Notes under the pieces: generated by a model
Database searches by the model: none
What the model was told of the DNA's origin: nothing
The model's input: only the letters and a program-made list of their open reading frames with translations
Assembly: GCA_903837355.1 (NCBI GenBank)
Contig: CAILUI010000084.1
Coordinates: forward strand, 26,376 to 90,375
Reading direction: 5' to 3'
Source: an uncultured Victivallales bacterium
GTDB taxonomy: Bacteria; Verrucomicrobiota; Lentisphaeria; Oligosphaerales; JAFGRS01
DNA: 64,000 nt
In this document: piece after piece, positions 17,592 through 28,487 of the stretch
Layout: each line of letters opens with the position of its first letter
Numbering within the stretch: the first letter of the stretch is position 1
Made by a program: the position numbers and the translations under genes

Positions 17592-18800
17592 TCATCGTAC
17601 CCCTGAGTTGCGCTGTTGTGTCTCGGCGCAGGATCGTCCATCAAGCTGAAGCCGCTCCAGGATCCGCACCGCATTCTGGTCCCAGGTGTGCTTCGCGAGA
17701 ACATCGGTGCGCGCCTGCTCGCCAAGGCGTCGCCGCGTCTCCGGCTCGGACACGAGCCGGGTCAGCCCATCCCGGAAGGAGGACATGTCACCAGGATCGA
17801 AAAGCACCCCGTTGTCGCCGTGCCGTACGACCATGGCAATGGGCTCGGTGTGCGGTGCAAGCACGGCTTTGCCCTGCCCCATGTACTCGAACAGCTTGAT
17901 GGGGGAGCGGTACTCGTTGCTATGGGGGATGACGGCCACATCCATGGCGGCGATGTGCTCGCGCACGGACTCGTGCGACACGGCACCCGCGAAGTGAACC
18001 CGCGCGGCGATGCCGCGGGCGGCGGCCAAGCTCTCAAGGTCAGCGCGCAGGGGGCCATTGCCCACGATCAGGAGGCGGAGATCATGATCGGCGGCCAGTG
18101 CCACGGCTTCCAGCAGATCCTCCAACCGGTGCCAAGGGACCAACCAGCCGACGAAGCCGACGATTAGCGCGTCACCAAGACCGTATTTCCGCCGTACGCC
18201 GCGACCGTCGGCGGGCTGGGCGTAATCCGCGGCAGCCACCGCATTCGGAAGCACCAGGGTACGCTCCACAGGCACACCCAGCGCGACGACCCGGCGCTGC
18301 AGGTGCGGTGACACTACGGTGACCAGATCGGCACGATGCAGACAGAAGCGGTCGCAGCGCTCCGCCAGTCGGCGGAAGGTCGGCTGGCGCCTGACCCGCT
18401 CATCGCCAACCAACTCATTGATCTCGACCACCAGCGGGATCCGCCGCCGACGGGCCAACCAGGCGGTGACACAGAGGAAAAAAGCGTGGCGCTCGTAGAT
18501 CAGGTCATAGCGCCGGCGCTTCAGCAGACGCGAGTTCCTGACCAAGGACGTCACATTGTAGCCCATCTCCAGGAGTTCGAACGCGGTGTCTGGGCAGTGG
18601 CGCGCCAGCCATGACCAACGCCGAGTCCGCCGGTCGGCTCCAGCGAACGGGTCAGCGCCGCACGTACGTCGCGGATCGGCGCCGGTGGGGCTGGAGAAGT
18701 CGACTACATGGCCGCGCTCTGCGAAGGCACGCGCAATGCCGGCGATGTGGACGCCTTCGGCGCCCCGGCCCTGAGTGCGAAAATGGTAAAGGATGTTCAT
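17592..18800 (-). CDS. Glycosyltransferase family 4
   Basis: A 402-residue GT-B transferase. The N-terminal domain holds the GRGAEGVHIAGIARAFAERGH loop split by one acceptor-side helix, and the C-terminal domain holds the donor-binding SPIKLFEYMGQGKAVLAP block with the conserved Glu pair. Between them are VVEINELVGDER and GFVGWLVPWHRLEDLLEA. It is cytoplasmic or peripheral and uses a nucleotide sugar. ATG 18800 overlaps the TGA of the preceding GT4 gene in an ATGA arrangement, so the two are translationally coupled. The last 20 residues are polar and unconserved in appearance. Confidence 0.9.
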   Translation of the reverse strand: MNILYHFRTQGRGAEGVHIAGIARAFAERGHVVDFSSPTGADPRRTCGADPFAGADRRTRRWSWLARHCPDTAFELLEMGYNVTSLVRNSRLLKRRRYDLIYERHAFFLCVTAWLARRRRIPLVVEINELVGDERVRRQPTFRRLAERCDRFCLHRADLVTVVSPHLQRRVVALGVPVERTLVLPNAVAAADYAQPADGRGVRRKYGLGDALIVGFVGWLVPWHRLEDLLEAVALAADHDLRLLIVGNGPLRADLESLAAARGIAARVHFAGAVSHESVREHIAAMDVAVIPHSNEYRSPIKLFEYMGQGKAVLAPHTEPIAMVVRHGDNGVLFDPGDMSSFRDGLTRLVSEPETRRRLGEQARTDVLAKHTWDQNAVRILERLQLDGRSCAETQQRNSGVR

Positions 18801-19975
18801 GGGGGCGGGGTCGCAAGGACAGCAAACAGCTCGCTATAGCGTCGCACGGTCTCGTCCCAGGAGAAGGCCAGAGCCTGGCGGCGGCACGCCCCGCCCTGCG
18901 GCCCGCGGGCGACTACCCGCGCCAGGGCATCGGCCATGAGCACCGGCCGGCCAGGCTCAACCAACTCGCCGGTGCGCGGGTCGGTCAGGACCTCTGGGAC
19001 TCCCCCTACCCGCGTGGCCGCGACGGGCAGGCCGCAGGCGAGGGCCTCGCGGATGACATTGGGGATTCCCTCATTGCGACTGGGCACACAGAGGACATCG
19101 GCAGCCTGCATGAAGCGCAGCACCTGCGCCGGAGAGCAGACCCCGGCAAGGGTCACCTGTCCGCCCAAGGCGCCGGCAGCGGTCTTGACCCTGGTGCGCA
19201 GCGGCCCGTCGCCGAGCATGAACAGACGCCAAGCTTGGTCCGGAAAGCGCTCTCTGAGTACCGCCACGGCCCGGACGGCCAGCAGCGGATCTTTCACCGG
19301 AGCGAAGTTCCCGACGAAAAGCACGGCGACGTCCGCGGGCCCCAGTCCCGCGGCCCGCCGTACGGCCTGCCGATCCACAGCCGGACGGAAGAAGTCGGTG
19401 TCCACGCCATTGTGGATGGTTTGCACCCGGCCCTCTGGCAGTCCCGCCTCGACCAGGCGGCGGCGTAGAGCCTCGCTGCGAGCGACGACGGCGGCGGCGC
19501 GACCAAGGTGCCTGAGGATAACCCCGCGCCGCAACGGGTAACCAAGGTAGTCGTTGATATCGGTCCCCTGGGTGATGACAACGCAGGGCAGCGCCAAGGG
19601 TCCCGCCAGGCGTACCGCAGCACAGGCATCGGGGTAAGCCCATGCCGCCAACAGCACACCCGGCGGCTCCTGCGCCCGGCAGATACGCTGCACGGACGGA
19701 GCCAGCCACCGAGCGTACAAGCGATGGTTGACGGCACTGCCAATCCTGGGCAGGTAGGGTACGGCCGGGAAGATCGGCGCCAGAGCGGTGTCCTCAGGAC
19801 AGCGCTCCGCAACGCTGCTGCCGGGGCGGGCCAGGAAGGCAGACAAGCGCGGCCGAGGTGCCACTACAGATACTCTGGAGACCGTGGCCAGCCGGCGTAC
19901 CAGGTTGGCGTTGTGTATACCAAAGGTAGGCCGACGAACATCCGGGAAGAGCGTTGAGAGGAAGAGGATGTGCAT
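18797..19975 (-). CDS. Glycosyltransferase family 4
   Basis: A 392-residue GT4 enzyme. It starts with MHILFLSTLFPDVRRPTFG, carries VITQGTDINDYLG in the acceptor domain, and has the donor motif SRNEGIPNVIREALACGLPV with the Glu-x7-Glu pattern. Substrate cannot be read, but PTFGIHNANLVRRLA is typical of GT4 enzymes in exopolysaccharide clusters. It is coupled by a 4-base overlap to the downstream GT4 gene and lies 24 bases after the beta-helix gene, within one continuous operon. Confidence 0.9.
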   Translation of the reverse strand: MHILFLSTLFPDVRRPTFGIHNANLVRRLATVSRVSVVAPRPRLSAFLARPGSSVAERCPEDTALAPIFPAVPYLPRIGSAVNHRLYARWLAPSVQRICRAQEPPGVLLAAWAYPDACAAVRLAGPLALPCVVITQGTDINDYLGYPLRRGVILRHLGRAAAVVARSEALRRRLVEAGLPEGRVQTIHNGVDTDFFRPAVDRQAVRRAAGLGPADVAVLFVGNFAPVKDPLLAVRAVAVLRERFPDQAWRLFMLGDGPLRTRVKTAAGALGGQVTLAGVCSPAQVLRFMQAADVLCVPSRNEGIPNVIREALACGLPVAATRVGGVPEVLTDPRTGELVEPGRPVLMADALARVVARGPQGGACRRQALAFSWDETVRRYSELFAVLATPPP

Positions 19976-19999
19976 GGGCTAACGACTAGCGGTCACTGC

Positions 20000-21490
20000 C
20001 TACGGCGCTTTCGCCGGGGCCGAACCGAAGGCGCCGAGGTCGCCGGTACCGTCAGTGTTCCGAGGGCGGCGCCCACCGTGAGGGACGTACTCGGACGTAC
20101 AGGCGTGCTGTGGCAGCATCGCCGCCGGCAAGGGACCGGCGCGCCCGCTGCAGGCGGATCCGGACAACAGGCTGAAGTCCCCATTGTCCACGTCGCGGAA
20201 ACCCGGGGCGTCACCGTAGACCTGCTTGTCCTCGATATGGACCCCCTCCTCTCCGCCTACGAAGCGCAACATGGACTCGAACTGCCGGGGGAACCAGTTG
20301 CTGCCCAAGGTTGCCTTCCCGAGCGAGGGCATGAGTTGGATGTGACCCGCGGGCGAGCGGCACCAGAAGATGTTATTGCGGATGACCGCCGTGTCGCGGG
20401 CAGTCGTAAGTTTGAACAGGACCACTGCGCCAGATCGCCGTGAGACGACGGTGTTGTGACACACATAGAGAGTGCCATTGCGGAACTTACCCGGGTCGCC
20501 TTGATCGCCCCCGTAGTGGCACACCTGGGTGTTCGTGGTGTCCGCAAGTTTGATCAGGATGTTCCCATAGACAAACGACTCACGGTAGTCGGCACGTTCG
20601 GTGATGTGCGGGTACTCGCTCTCGACCAGATCGAGCAGACGATTGCCGCCTTCGATCCAGTTGTAGCGGATGACCGTTCCCGCCGAGCGGTCCTTGAGGT
20701 TGTTCCCGAAAGCATCGGGACGCAACGGGCCGAGATGGTTGTACTGGAAGGTGATACCCTCAGATTCAGTGTAGACGTTATGCTGGTAGATCCCAAGCTC
20801 GGTGCCATTCCCGTAGATGGCGCAGCCCTCCACCAGCACATCGCGGGTCTGGTGCGAGGACACCAAGCCGTTGCCGCAGTCGTGCAGACGGCAGTTCCGC
20901 ACGGTTAGGTGCTCGCCGCTCTCCAGCCAGATGGCCGCCGCGTTGTCCCGGTAGGAGGCCTTCCCAGCGCGTCCAGTGAAGGTCTGAGCGGGCCGGGCGC
21001 CCCTGACCTCCAGGTTCTCGATCACAATGTGTTGCGGCTGCAGGCTGGGCGAGGCGTTGGTGCCGCCGACTTTGATGATGGCTCGCTCCTCGCCCCAGAA
21101 GTCCAGAGCTTCTCGGGTGCTAGCCTGGCTGCCGTCCACGGCCGGCAGCTCGCCCTTGGGACCAGGAACCCCGGTCACCGTGATCGGAGCCTCGGCGCTA
21201 CCCACCGCAGCGATGGCCCACTTCTCGTGGTACGGCTCCGGACGCCAGTGAATGCGCACCGTATCGCCCGCGGCCAGAGCCTCCCACGGCACCTGGCCGA
21301 TCGCGCCGAACTCCTGGTCAGGCCCCACCTCGTAGGTACGAGCCCCCAACGTCAGGCTGAGCCCCGCTGCGGCAAGTACCCAGAGAGCCCAGGTGGCCCA
21401 GGCGGACCGTACGCTCGCACCGAGCGGAGCACGGTTCGTGGGGTATGATGATGCGCCCAATGTGATCGCTCTCCAAGTGTGACGTTTCAT
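20000..21490 (-). CDS. Secreted right-handed parallel beta-helix protein
   Basis: About 496 residues. A basic N-terminus and hydrophobic helix (SAWATWALWVLAAAGLSLTLGA) form a signal peptide or anchor. The rest reads as repeated Asn-rich beta-helix turns: HIVIENLEVRG, LTVRNCRLHDCGNGL, VLVEGCAIYGNGTELG, VIRYNWIEGG, TLYVCHNTVV, AVIRNNIFWC. This fold is shared by pectate lyases, alginate epimerases and lyases; no catalytic residues can be assigned. Within the exopolysaccharide operon it could be a polymer lyase or C5-epimerase in the periplasm. ATG 21490 follows GAGGGG by 10 bases; a GTG at 21496 is equally possible. Confidence 0.8.
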   Translation of the reverse strand: MKRHTWRAITLGASSYPTNRAPLGASVRSAWATWALWVLAAAGLSLTLGARTYEVGPDQEFGAIGQVPWEALAAGDTVRIHWRPEPYHEKWAIAAVGSAEAPITVTGVPGPKGELPAVDGSQASTREALDFWGEERAIIKVGGTNASPSLQPQHIVIENLEVRGARPAQTFTGRAGKASYRDNAAAIWLESGEHLTVRNCRLHDCGNGLVSSHQTRDVLVEGCAIYGNGTELGIYQHNVYTESEGITFQYNHLGPLRPDAFGNNLKDRSAGTVIRYNWIEGGNRLLDLVESEYPHITERADYRESFVYGNILIKLADTTNTQVCHYGGDQGDPGKFRNGTLYVCHNTVVSRRSGAVVLFKLTTARDTAVIRNNIFWCRSPAGHIQLMPSLGKATLGSNWFPRQFESMLRFVGGEEGVHIEDKQVYGDAPGFRDVDNGDFSLLSGSACSGRAGPLPAAMLPQHACTSEYVPHGGRRPRNTDGTGDLGAFGSAPAKAP

Positions 21491-21580
21491 GATCACCGTA
21501 CCCCTCGAAATCGCTTATACTCGCCGTCGCAGGCAGCGCGCCTATCGTGGCAGGAATGGCCGCCCACGACGAAGCCGGGG

Positions 21581-22678
21581 CTAGGCACTGACGAGCGTAT
21601 AACGGTAGTCCCGGTAGGCGCCCGGGTCACCGCGGTGGCCGGCTTCGGCAGCGTGCAGAATGTTGACCAACTCGCGAGCCGTCACAAAGTGCGGACGCGG
21701 CGACGGGCCATCATGGTCCGCAAGCAGTGCACGATAGAAGCGCGCCATAGGCTCGCCCAGAAGCATCTCCAGATTGCGTGGCAAGCCGCCGTGGGTGTGC
21801 AGTTTGACGACCGCCCACTCGGGGCGGCCAAGGACGTGGATGCCCAGTTCGATCCACAAACGGAGTCGCTCGAGCGTCGGGGGGTTAGCCTTGGAGAGCT
21901 CCCCGTTCTCGACACGCGGCAGCAGACCGAACTTACGCCAGCGCCAGTTCAGCCCCAGCGGGCCCTGGACCAGCAGCAGCGTCGAAGCTCCGTCTCCGTC
22001 ACGGCGATCATGACTCGCGCCGCGCCCAACCCGTACGGGAGTGCCATAGTCATGCGACTTGGCGGCGGGGGTATCGGTCGCGTAGTAGACGCTGTTGATC
22101 GTCCGCGTCTGCGTCGGACTGGGCGCCGACGGCAGGGTGAAGTCGGCGTAACAGCCGGCCTCCGCAAGCACCGCCAGTTCGGTGCGGACACCGCAATGCC
22201 GGCCCGATGGATGCGAGTCATCCAGAGCCCAGTCGCCGTGAATGAAGGCGAAGCGGGGCGCGCCGGTGCCATCCTGACTGAGCAAACCGTGCCGCCGCAG
22301 GCGCCGCACCCCCTCATCGAGCGTGCATCGCAACCCGGCCGCCGTGTCGCGGTCGTGATGGAGGTGGACCTCGACTTCGGTATGAGCCCGCCGGCCAAGC
22401 GCCGCGAGCTGCTCGAGAATCTCCTCGTCGTACTGCTCGATGGGGTAGAAGAAGGTATGGGCCGGCGGCCGACCATCGGCGTCGCGAAAGGACGCGGTAA
22501 ACTCCGGAAAGCGGGCACTCCAGGCGCTGACACGCTCGAGTGCCTCGTCGCGGCTGGCGACGTGAAACGGCTCGAAATGGTCGCAAACACAGAGCAGGAT
22601 GTCGGTGACCGCCGCGGCGTCAAACCGCGGTCGGGTGAGATACGGCCACAGCCACGTGTCGAGAGCTTTCAGCGCCAT
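21581..22678 (-). CDS. Polysaccharide deacetylase-like (NodB-fold-like) protein
   Basis: A 365-residue soluble protein with pieces of a deformed (beta/alpha)7 deacetylase barrel: ILLCVCDHFEPF at the first strand, EVEVHLHHDRDT as a His-containing metal-site candidate, RFAFIHGDWALDDSHPSG, and a late WAVVKLHTHGG. It resembles the polysaccharide-deacetylase-like family seen in exopolysaccharide clusters. It lacks a clean TFDDG motif, so activity is not certain. It sits between a beta-helix protein and a membrane GT2, all co-directional with short gaps, so it likely acts on the same polymer as the deacetylase at 16614. Confidence 0.7.
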   Translation of the reverse strand: MALKALDTWLWPYLTRPRFDAAAVTDILLCVCDHFEPFHVASRDEALERVSAWSARFPEFTASFRDADGRPPAHTFFYPIEQYDEEILEQLAALGRRAHTEVEVHLHHDRDTAAGLRCTLDEGVRRLRRHGLLSQDGTGAPRFAFIHGDWALDDSHPSGRHCGVRTELAVLAEAGCYADFTLPSAPSPTQTRTINSVYYATDTPAAKSHDYGTPVRVGRGASHDRRDGDGASTLLLVQGPLGLNWRWRKFGLLPRVENGELSKANPPTLERLRLWIELGIHVLGRPEWAVVKLHTHGGLPRNLEMLLGEPMARFYRALLADHDGPSPRPHFVTARELVNILHAAEAGHRGDPGAYRDYRYTLVSA

Positions 22679-22701
22679 CAGCCGGCATCCTTGCGTCGGG
22701 C

Positions 22702-23889
22702 TCAGGCAGCCTGTTCCCAGCCGGGCTTCCGGGAAGCCAGGAGGTAGTCACGCAACCCCAGCATGGTGCGCCAGTTGACGAAGACGAAGCTGGCTGGCAG
22801 AGCGAAGACCCTGTGCCGCAAGCTGGGCACGAGGATGCCAAGGCTGGCCAGCGCGTAGAAGACGAATTGCCCGCAAAGCAGCACGCGGTACCCCGGCACG
22901 TGCAACAGAGCCACGTTCGCCGCCATCATGCTGACCAGCAAAGGGAAGCCGAGAAGCCGAAGGTACTTGTGCGAGATGAGCTGCCACCACAGCCGGTTGT
23001 GCCAGGGCAGCAACCAGCGCGGGTAGCGGAACAGCATCTGGAAGTTCCCGGCCATGGTGCGCCGCTTACGCCGGTGCTCGATGCCGGACGCAAAGGGCTG
23101 GGGATCACTGCCCCGCGCCGCGGGCTCGTAGACCACCCGATAGCCTTGCAGCGCAATTAGCATCGGCGTGACGACATCATCCAGGATGGTGTCCTCGGGG
23201 ATCGCAACGAAGGCGGCTCGGCGGACCGCGCAGATGGCGCCGGTGTAGCCGATCGAGGAGTCAAACGCAGCTTCCTGCCGCCGCACGAAGTTCTCGAGCC
23301 GCCAGTGGGCGTCGACCCCTCCACTCACGGCGTCGACCCCTGGCGTTACGTCCAAGGCACCACAGACGGCCCCGACCTGGGGGTCGGCAAAGCAGCGCGC
23401 GAAGGCGCGGATGGTCTCCGGTGCAAAGCGCTGACGCGCATCACCCAGGACGACGACATCGCCGCGAGCCTGGGCCAGGGCCGCATTGAGACCACTTGCC
23501 TTGCCGCAATGCCCTTCCCGGCCAAGAACACACAGACGCGGATCGGCGAGAGTGCTGAGCGCGGCTTCAGTGCCATCGGTGGAGCCGTCCGAGACCACCA
23601 CCACCTCCAGGCGGTCGACAGGGTAGTCCGATTCCAGCAGGTTGCGCACTCGCGGGACGATGCGGTCAACGCCGTTACGCACAACCACCACCGCCGAGAC
23701 CAGCGGCGTGAAGCCAGCGTCCCCCTTGACCACCAAGCGCGGACGCAACCGAGCGACCAGCGCCACCAACACCGGGTAGCCAAGGAAGGCGTAGGCCAGG
23801 GTCAGGAAACTGACCCAGAAGAGGCCCTGTGCAATCAGAGAAGCCAAGGGAACAGCATACCCCAACCGACGTCCACACACGACGCCCAC
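22702..23889 (-). CDS. Membrane-bound processive-type glycosyltransferase family 2
   Basis: A 395-residue GT2 protein with an N-terminal transmembrane helix (LIAQGLFWVSFLTLAYAFLG) and about three C-terminal helices. The motifs are VSAVVVVRNG, VVVSDGSTDGTE, VLGDARQ (the DxD position), EDTILDD and HRRKRRTMAGN. This layout (helix, catalytic domain, TED-like and R-rich motifs, helices) is that of synthases such as HasA, PgaC and other processive enzymes. It may extend the polymer backbone. The start is GTG 23889, with 15 bases between its start and the asparagine synthetase stop. Confidence 0.88.
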   Translation of the reverse strand: MGVVCGRRLGYAVPLASLIAQGLFWVSFLTLAYAFLGYPVLVALVARLRPRLVVKGDAGFTPLVSAVVVVRNGVDRIVPRVRNLLESDYPVDRLEVVVVSDGSTDGTEAALSTLADPRLCVLGREGHCGKASGLNAALAQARGDVVVLGDARQRFAPETIRAFARCFADPQVGAVCGALDVTPGVDAVSGGVDAHWRLENFVRRQEAAFDSSIGYTGAICAVRRAAFVAIPEDTILDDVVTPMLIALQGYRVVYEPAARGSDPQPFASGIEHRRKRRTMAGNFQMLFRYPRWLLPWHNRLWWQLISHKYLRLLGFPLLVSMMAANVALLHVPGYRVLLCGQFVFYALASLGILVPSLRHRVFALPASFVFVNWRTMLGLRDYLLASRKPGWEQAA

Positions 23890-23904
23890 ACGTCGACGCC
23901 CATT

Positions 23905-25839
<1,935 letters not shown>

Positions 25840-25845
25840 CGACTT

Positions 25846-25872
25846 CTAACCTCCGACCTCCGACCCCCGCGT
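25846..25872. repeat. Short CCTCCGA-type simple repeat
   Basis: The gap between the amidotransferase and the ligase-like gene holds tandem ACCTCCG units (AACCTCCGACCTCCGACCCCC). It is a low-complexity spacer with no sign of function. Confidence 0.5.
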
Positions 25873-25874
25873 CC

Positions 25875-27353
25875 CTACACACCGGTCCATTCGACCATGA
25901 AGTACAGCCAGGCACGCAAGACAAGCCTGTACACCACGTAGATCAGAAGCGCATCCACCAGCAGCCAGGCAATGCGCCGGCGCGGCAGCCACGGTAACGG
26001 CGCCTCGCCCCCAGGGTCCTCCGCCTGGGCGGCCTCGATGCGTTCCGGCGGCGGCGCCGCCGCCGCCGGCATGGCAGCAGGAGATACAGGCCCCGTTGCG
26101 GTCACTTCAGTGCCCAGACCGAGGCGCGTCACGACATTGCCATCGTCAACCGCCAGGGCGGCTTGCGGTGCACGCTGCATCAAGCGATAGAAGGCCGCGA
26201 TCACCCCCAGTTGGATGAAGTGGGTACCGCGGTAGGAGATGTTGGTCATCCAGGAGGACGCCACATAGATAACGACGAGGCAGAACAGCAGACGTCGAAT
26301 GCGCTCCTCCTGGTCGGTTCTGCCCTGCATTCGCACCAGGGTCTTCAGACTGTAGTAGAGGATCCCCAGCCAAAGGAAGAGGCCCGCCTTACCCAGTTCC
26401 GCGGCAACCTCCACATAGGAACTGTGAGCAGGCTTACGAAAACGGACCTTCCCCTCGACGTATTCAGGGGCGCGCTGCATGAACCGACCGTAACCCACCC
26501 CCTTCGGTAGAGTCTGGAGAGACGTCCAGCCGAAGTTCCAGACCAGAAGTCGCCCCTGGAACCCCCGATCGCTACGGATGGAGTCGAGTTCGTACATGCG
26601 CGGCAGGAACATCAGCGCCGAGACCCCGCCGATGTACGCCACTGCCAGGAGAGTAACCTGAACCCACTTGGGGCGCCCGATGACCTGGGTAGCCAGAACC
26701 CCTGTCGCCCCGCTGATGTAGCCCCCCTTTGACTGGGTCAGGAAAAGGCACCAGGCCGGCATGATATAGAGCAGTACGGACAGCTCCTTGGCCAGCAGAA
26801 AGCGACGCCAGACGGCCAGGAAGTAGATCATTGGCAGGACCATCACGACGCTATGCGCTAAAGCATTGGGGTTATTGAAGATAGATAGATTTAGGGAGAG
26901 TCTTCCTTTGTACATCCCCAGCGTCCGACGTTGGCTCCCGAAGGGGTCCACGTCGTACTGGCTGAGCACGGCCATGATCGCAACGAAGAGCAACAACCCC
27001 AGCCAGACCCAGAGGAAACTCTCCATACGCCGCGCCGTGGACAAGGCATGCTGCACAAGGATGTAGTAGGCCAGCACGGGGTAGAACGACCCGAAAGTGT
27101 CTTTGGGGCTGCCGGAAGCGTACACGACCCAGAGCGTGAACGCCAGGAGTATCCAGTCGTTGGGGGTTCGGAGGAGTTCGCCAATGAAGCGTAGCGGCCG
27201 CCACTCGACGCGCTGCGCCATGCGGAAGAACACGACCACCAAGCCCAAGACCAGTACCTTGGCAATGGGCTGTAGTGGCGCTACCCACGCCAACCACTCG
27301 TGCGGACGCACGTAGTAGAGGACGAGGAAGAGAATGGCGAGGACAAAGTCCAA
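25875..27353 (-). CDS. O-antigen ligase/polymerase-like membrane protein (exosortase-locus type)
   Basis: A 492-residue polytopic protein with about ten to eleven transmembrane helices and a large periplasmic loop, the Wzy/WaaL topology. The start FVLAILFLVLYYVRPHEW and the loop FGWTSLQTLPKGVGYGRF resemble the putative O-glycosylation ligase family of PEP-CTERM/exosortase loci. The block HSSYVEVAAELGKAGLFLW matches the O-antigen-ligase (Wzy_C) signature with its conserved His. It probably polymerises or ligates lipid-linked glycan repeat units in the periplasm. The start codon is TTG 27353. An Ala/Pro-rich segment precedes the final helix. Confidence 0.87.
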   Translation of the reverse strand: MDFVLAILFLVLYYVRPHEWLAWVAPLQPIAKVLVLGLVVVFFRMAQRVEWRPLRFIGELLRTPNDWILLAFTLWVVYASGSPKDTFGSFYPVLAYYILVQHALSTARRMESFLWVWLGLLLFVAIMAVLSQYDVDPFGSQRRTLGMYKGRLSLNLSIFNNPNALAHSVVMVLPMIYFLAVWRRFLLAKELSVLLYIMPAWCLFLTQSKGGYISGATGVLATQVIGRPKWVQVTLLAVAYIGGVSALMFLPRMYELDSIRSDRGFQGRLLVWNFGWTSLQTLPKGVGYGRFMQRAPEYVEGKVRFRKPAHSSYVEVAAELGKAGLFLWLGILYYSLKTLVRMQGRTDQEERIRRLLFCLVVIYVASSWMTNISYRGTHFIQLGVIAAFYRLMQRAPQAALAVDDGNVVTRLGLGTEVTATGPVSPAAMPAAAAPPPERIEAAQAEDPGGEAPLPWLPRRRIAWLLVDALLIYVVYRLVLRAWLYFMVEWTGV

Positions 27354-27368
27354 GGGAACCCCATACCA

Positions 27369-28487
27369 CTAGGAGGAAGCGATGTCCCGGTAGAGACGCT
27401 CGTAACCCGCTACGGCCTGCTGGAAGCCGAAGCGCGTGACCATCTTCTCACGGGCGGCAGCGCCCATCGTACCGAGGAGTTGCGGGCTGGCGAGCAGAGC
27501 CTGAAGCGGGTCGGCCAAGGCCTCGACGGAGTCGATCTGGCGAACCCAGCCATCGACCCCGTCGGAAATGGCCTCGGCACAGCCACAGGAGGCGTGACAG
27601 AGCACGGGCGTGCCACACGCCATCGCCTCCAGAATGGCGTTCGAGAGCCCCTCGCCTGTACTGGGCAGAACCACCAAGTCAGCAGCCTGATACACCGTCA
27701 GGACATCCTCCCGGAACCCCAGGAAGCAGACCTGTGACTCAACCCCCTGACTCTGCGCCAGGGCTTCCAGATCAGGGCGCAGTGCCCCGTCACCAGCCAG
27801 CAGCAGGCGAAGGTCAAGCCCCCGCGCCACCAACCGGGCCACGGCGCCGATCAGCAGATCGTGGCGCTTCCGGCGTTCGAAGCGTGCCGACATGGCGATG
27901 ACCCGCCCCCCGGCGGGTACGTCCAGCCGCCGCCGCGCCGCAGCCTTGTCGCCTGGGGCAAACGCGACCGTGTCAACGCCGTTCACCACGGCCACCACCC
28001 GCGCCGCCGGAATCCCCAGGCCAACGAGTTCACGGCGCGCCTCCTCCGACACGGTGTGGATCCTCCTGCAGGACCGGTAGAGTAGGCGTCGCAGCCCCAG
28101 GCGCGGTGCCCCCAGATCCTGGCACAGCAACTGGCAGTGCTCACCGTGCAAGATGGGGCAGAGGCGGCCGAACCCGGTCGCTGCCGCCGCGTAGATCAGT
28201 GGCCCAAGGTTGTGGGTATGCACCACATCGGGCCGCACGCGGGAGATGACGCGCTGCAGCCGCCAGATGGCAGAGAACGAACGCCCCGGCGGCTTGCCCA
28301 GAGTGACGACCCGTTCCGGAGCGGGGAAGGTCTCAGCCAGCACCCCGCGGCGCTCCAGCCCGCAGACCGAGATCTCGAAGCCGCGCGGGCCCAGCCTATG
28401 GGCCACGCGGGTCAATACGCGCTCCATGCCACCCGCATCCAAGGAGGTCACGACGTGCAGGATCCGGATGGGCCGCAGATCAGGCAT
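27369..28487 (-). CDS. Glycosyltransferase family 4 (exosortase-locus type)
   Basis: A 372-residue GT4 enzyme. ILHVVTSLDAGGMERVL is the N-terminal glycine-rich loop and STGEGLSNAILEAMACGTPV the donor-binding Glu-x7-Glu block. Its length and N-terminal block resemble the sugar transferases found beside PEP-CTERM exopolysaccharide genes. It overlaps the upstream GT2 gene by 8 bases and precedes the ligase-like gene by 15, so it is tightly embedded in the operon. Confidence 0.92.
   Translation of the reverse strand: MPDLRPIRILHVVTSLDAGGMERVLTRVAHRLGPRGFEISVCGLERRGVLAETFPAPERVVTLGKPPGRSFSAIWRLQRVISRVRPDVVHTHNLGPLIYAAAATGFGRLCPILHGEHCQLLCQDLGAPRLGLRRLLYRSCRRIHTVSEEARRELVGLGIPAARVVAVVNGVDTVAFAPGDKAAARRRLDVPAGGRVIAMSARFERRKRHDLLIGAVARLVARGLDLRLLLAGDGALRPDLEALAQSQGVESQVCFLGFREDVLTVYQAADLVVLPSTGEGLSNAILEAMACGTPVLCHASCGCAEAISDGVDGWVRQIDSVEALADPLQALLASPQLLGTMGAAAREKMVTRFGFQQAVAGYERLYRDIASS

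Noticed and set aside
21479..22747. Long plus-strand frame opposite the deacetylase-like gene
   Set aside because: It is an antisense shadow: Arg/Gln/Pro-rich, no domain, no ribosome binding site, while the minus strand gives a coherent protein family.
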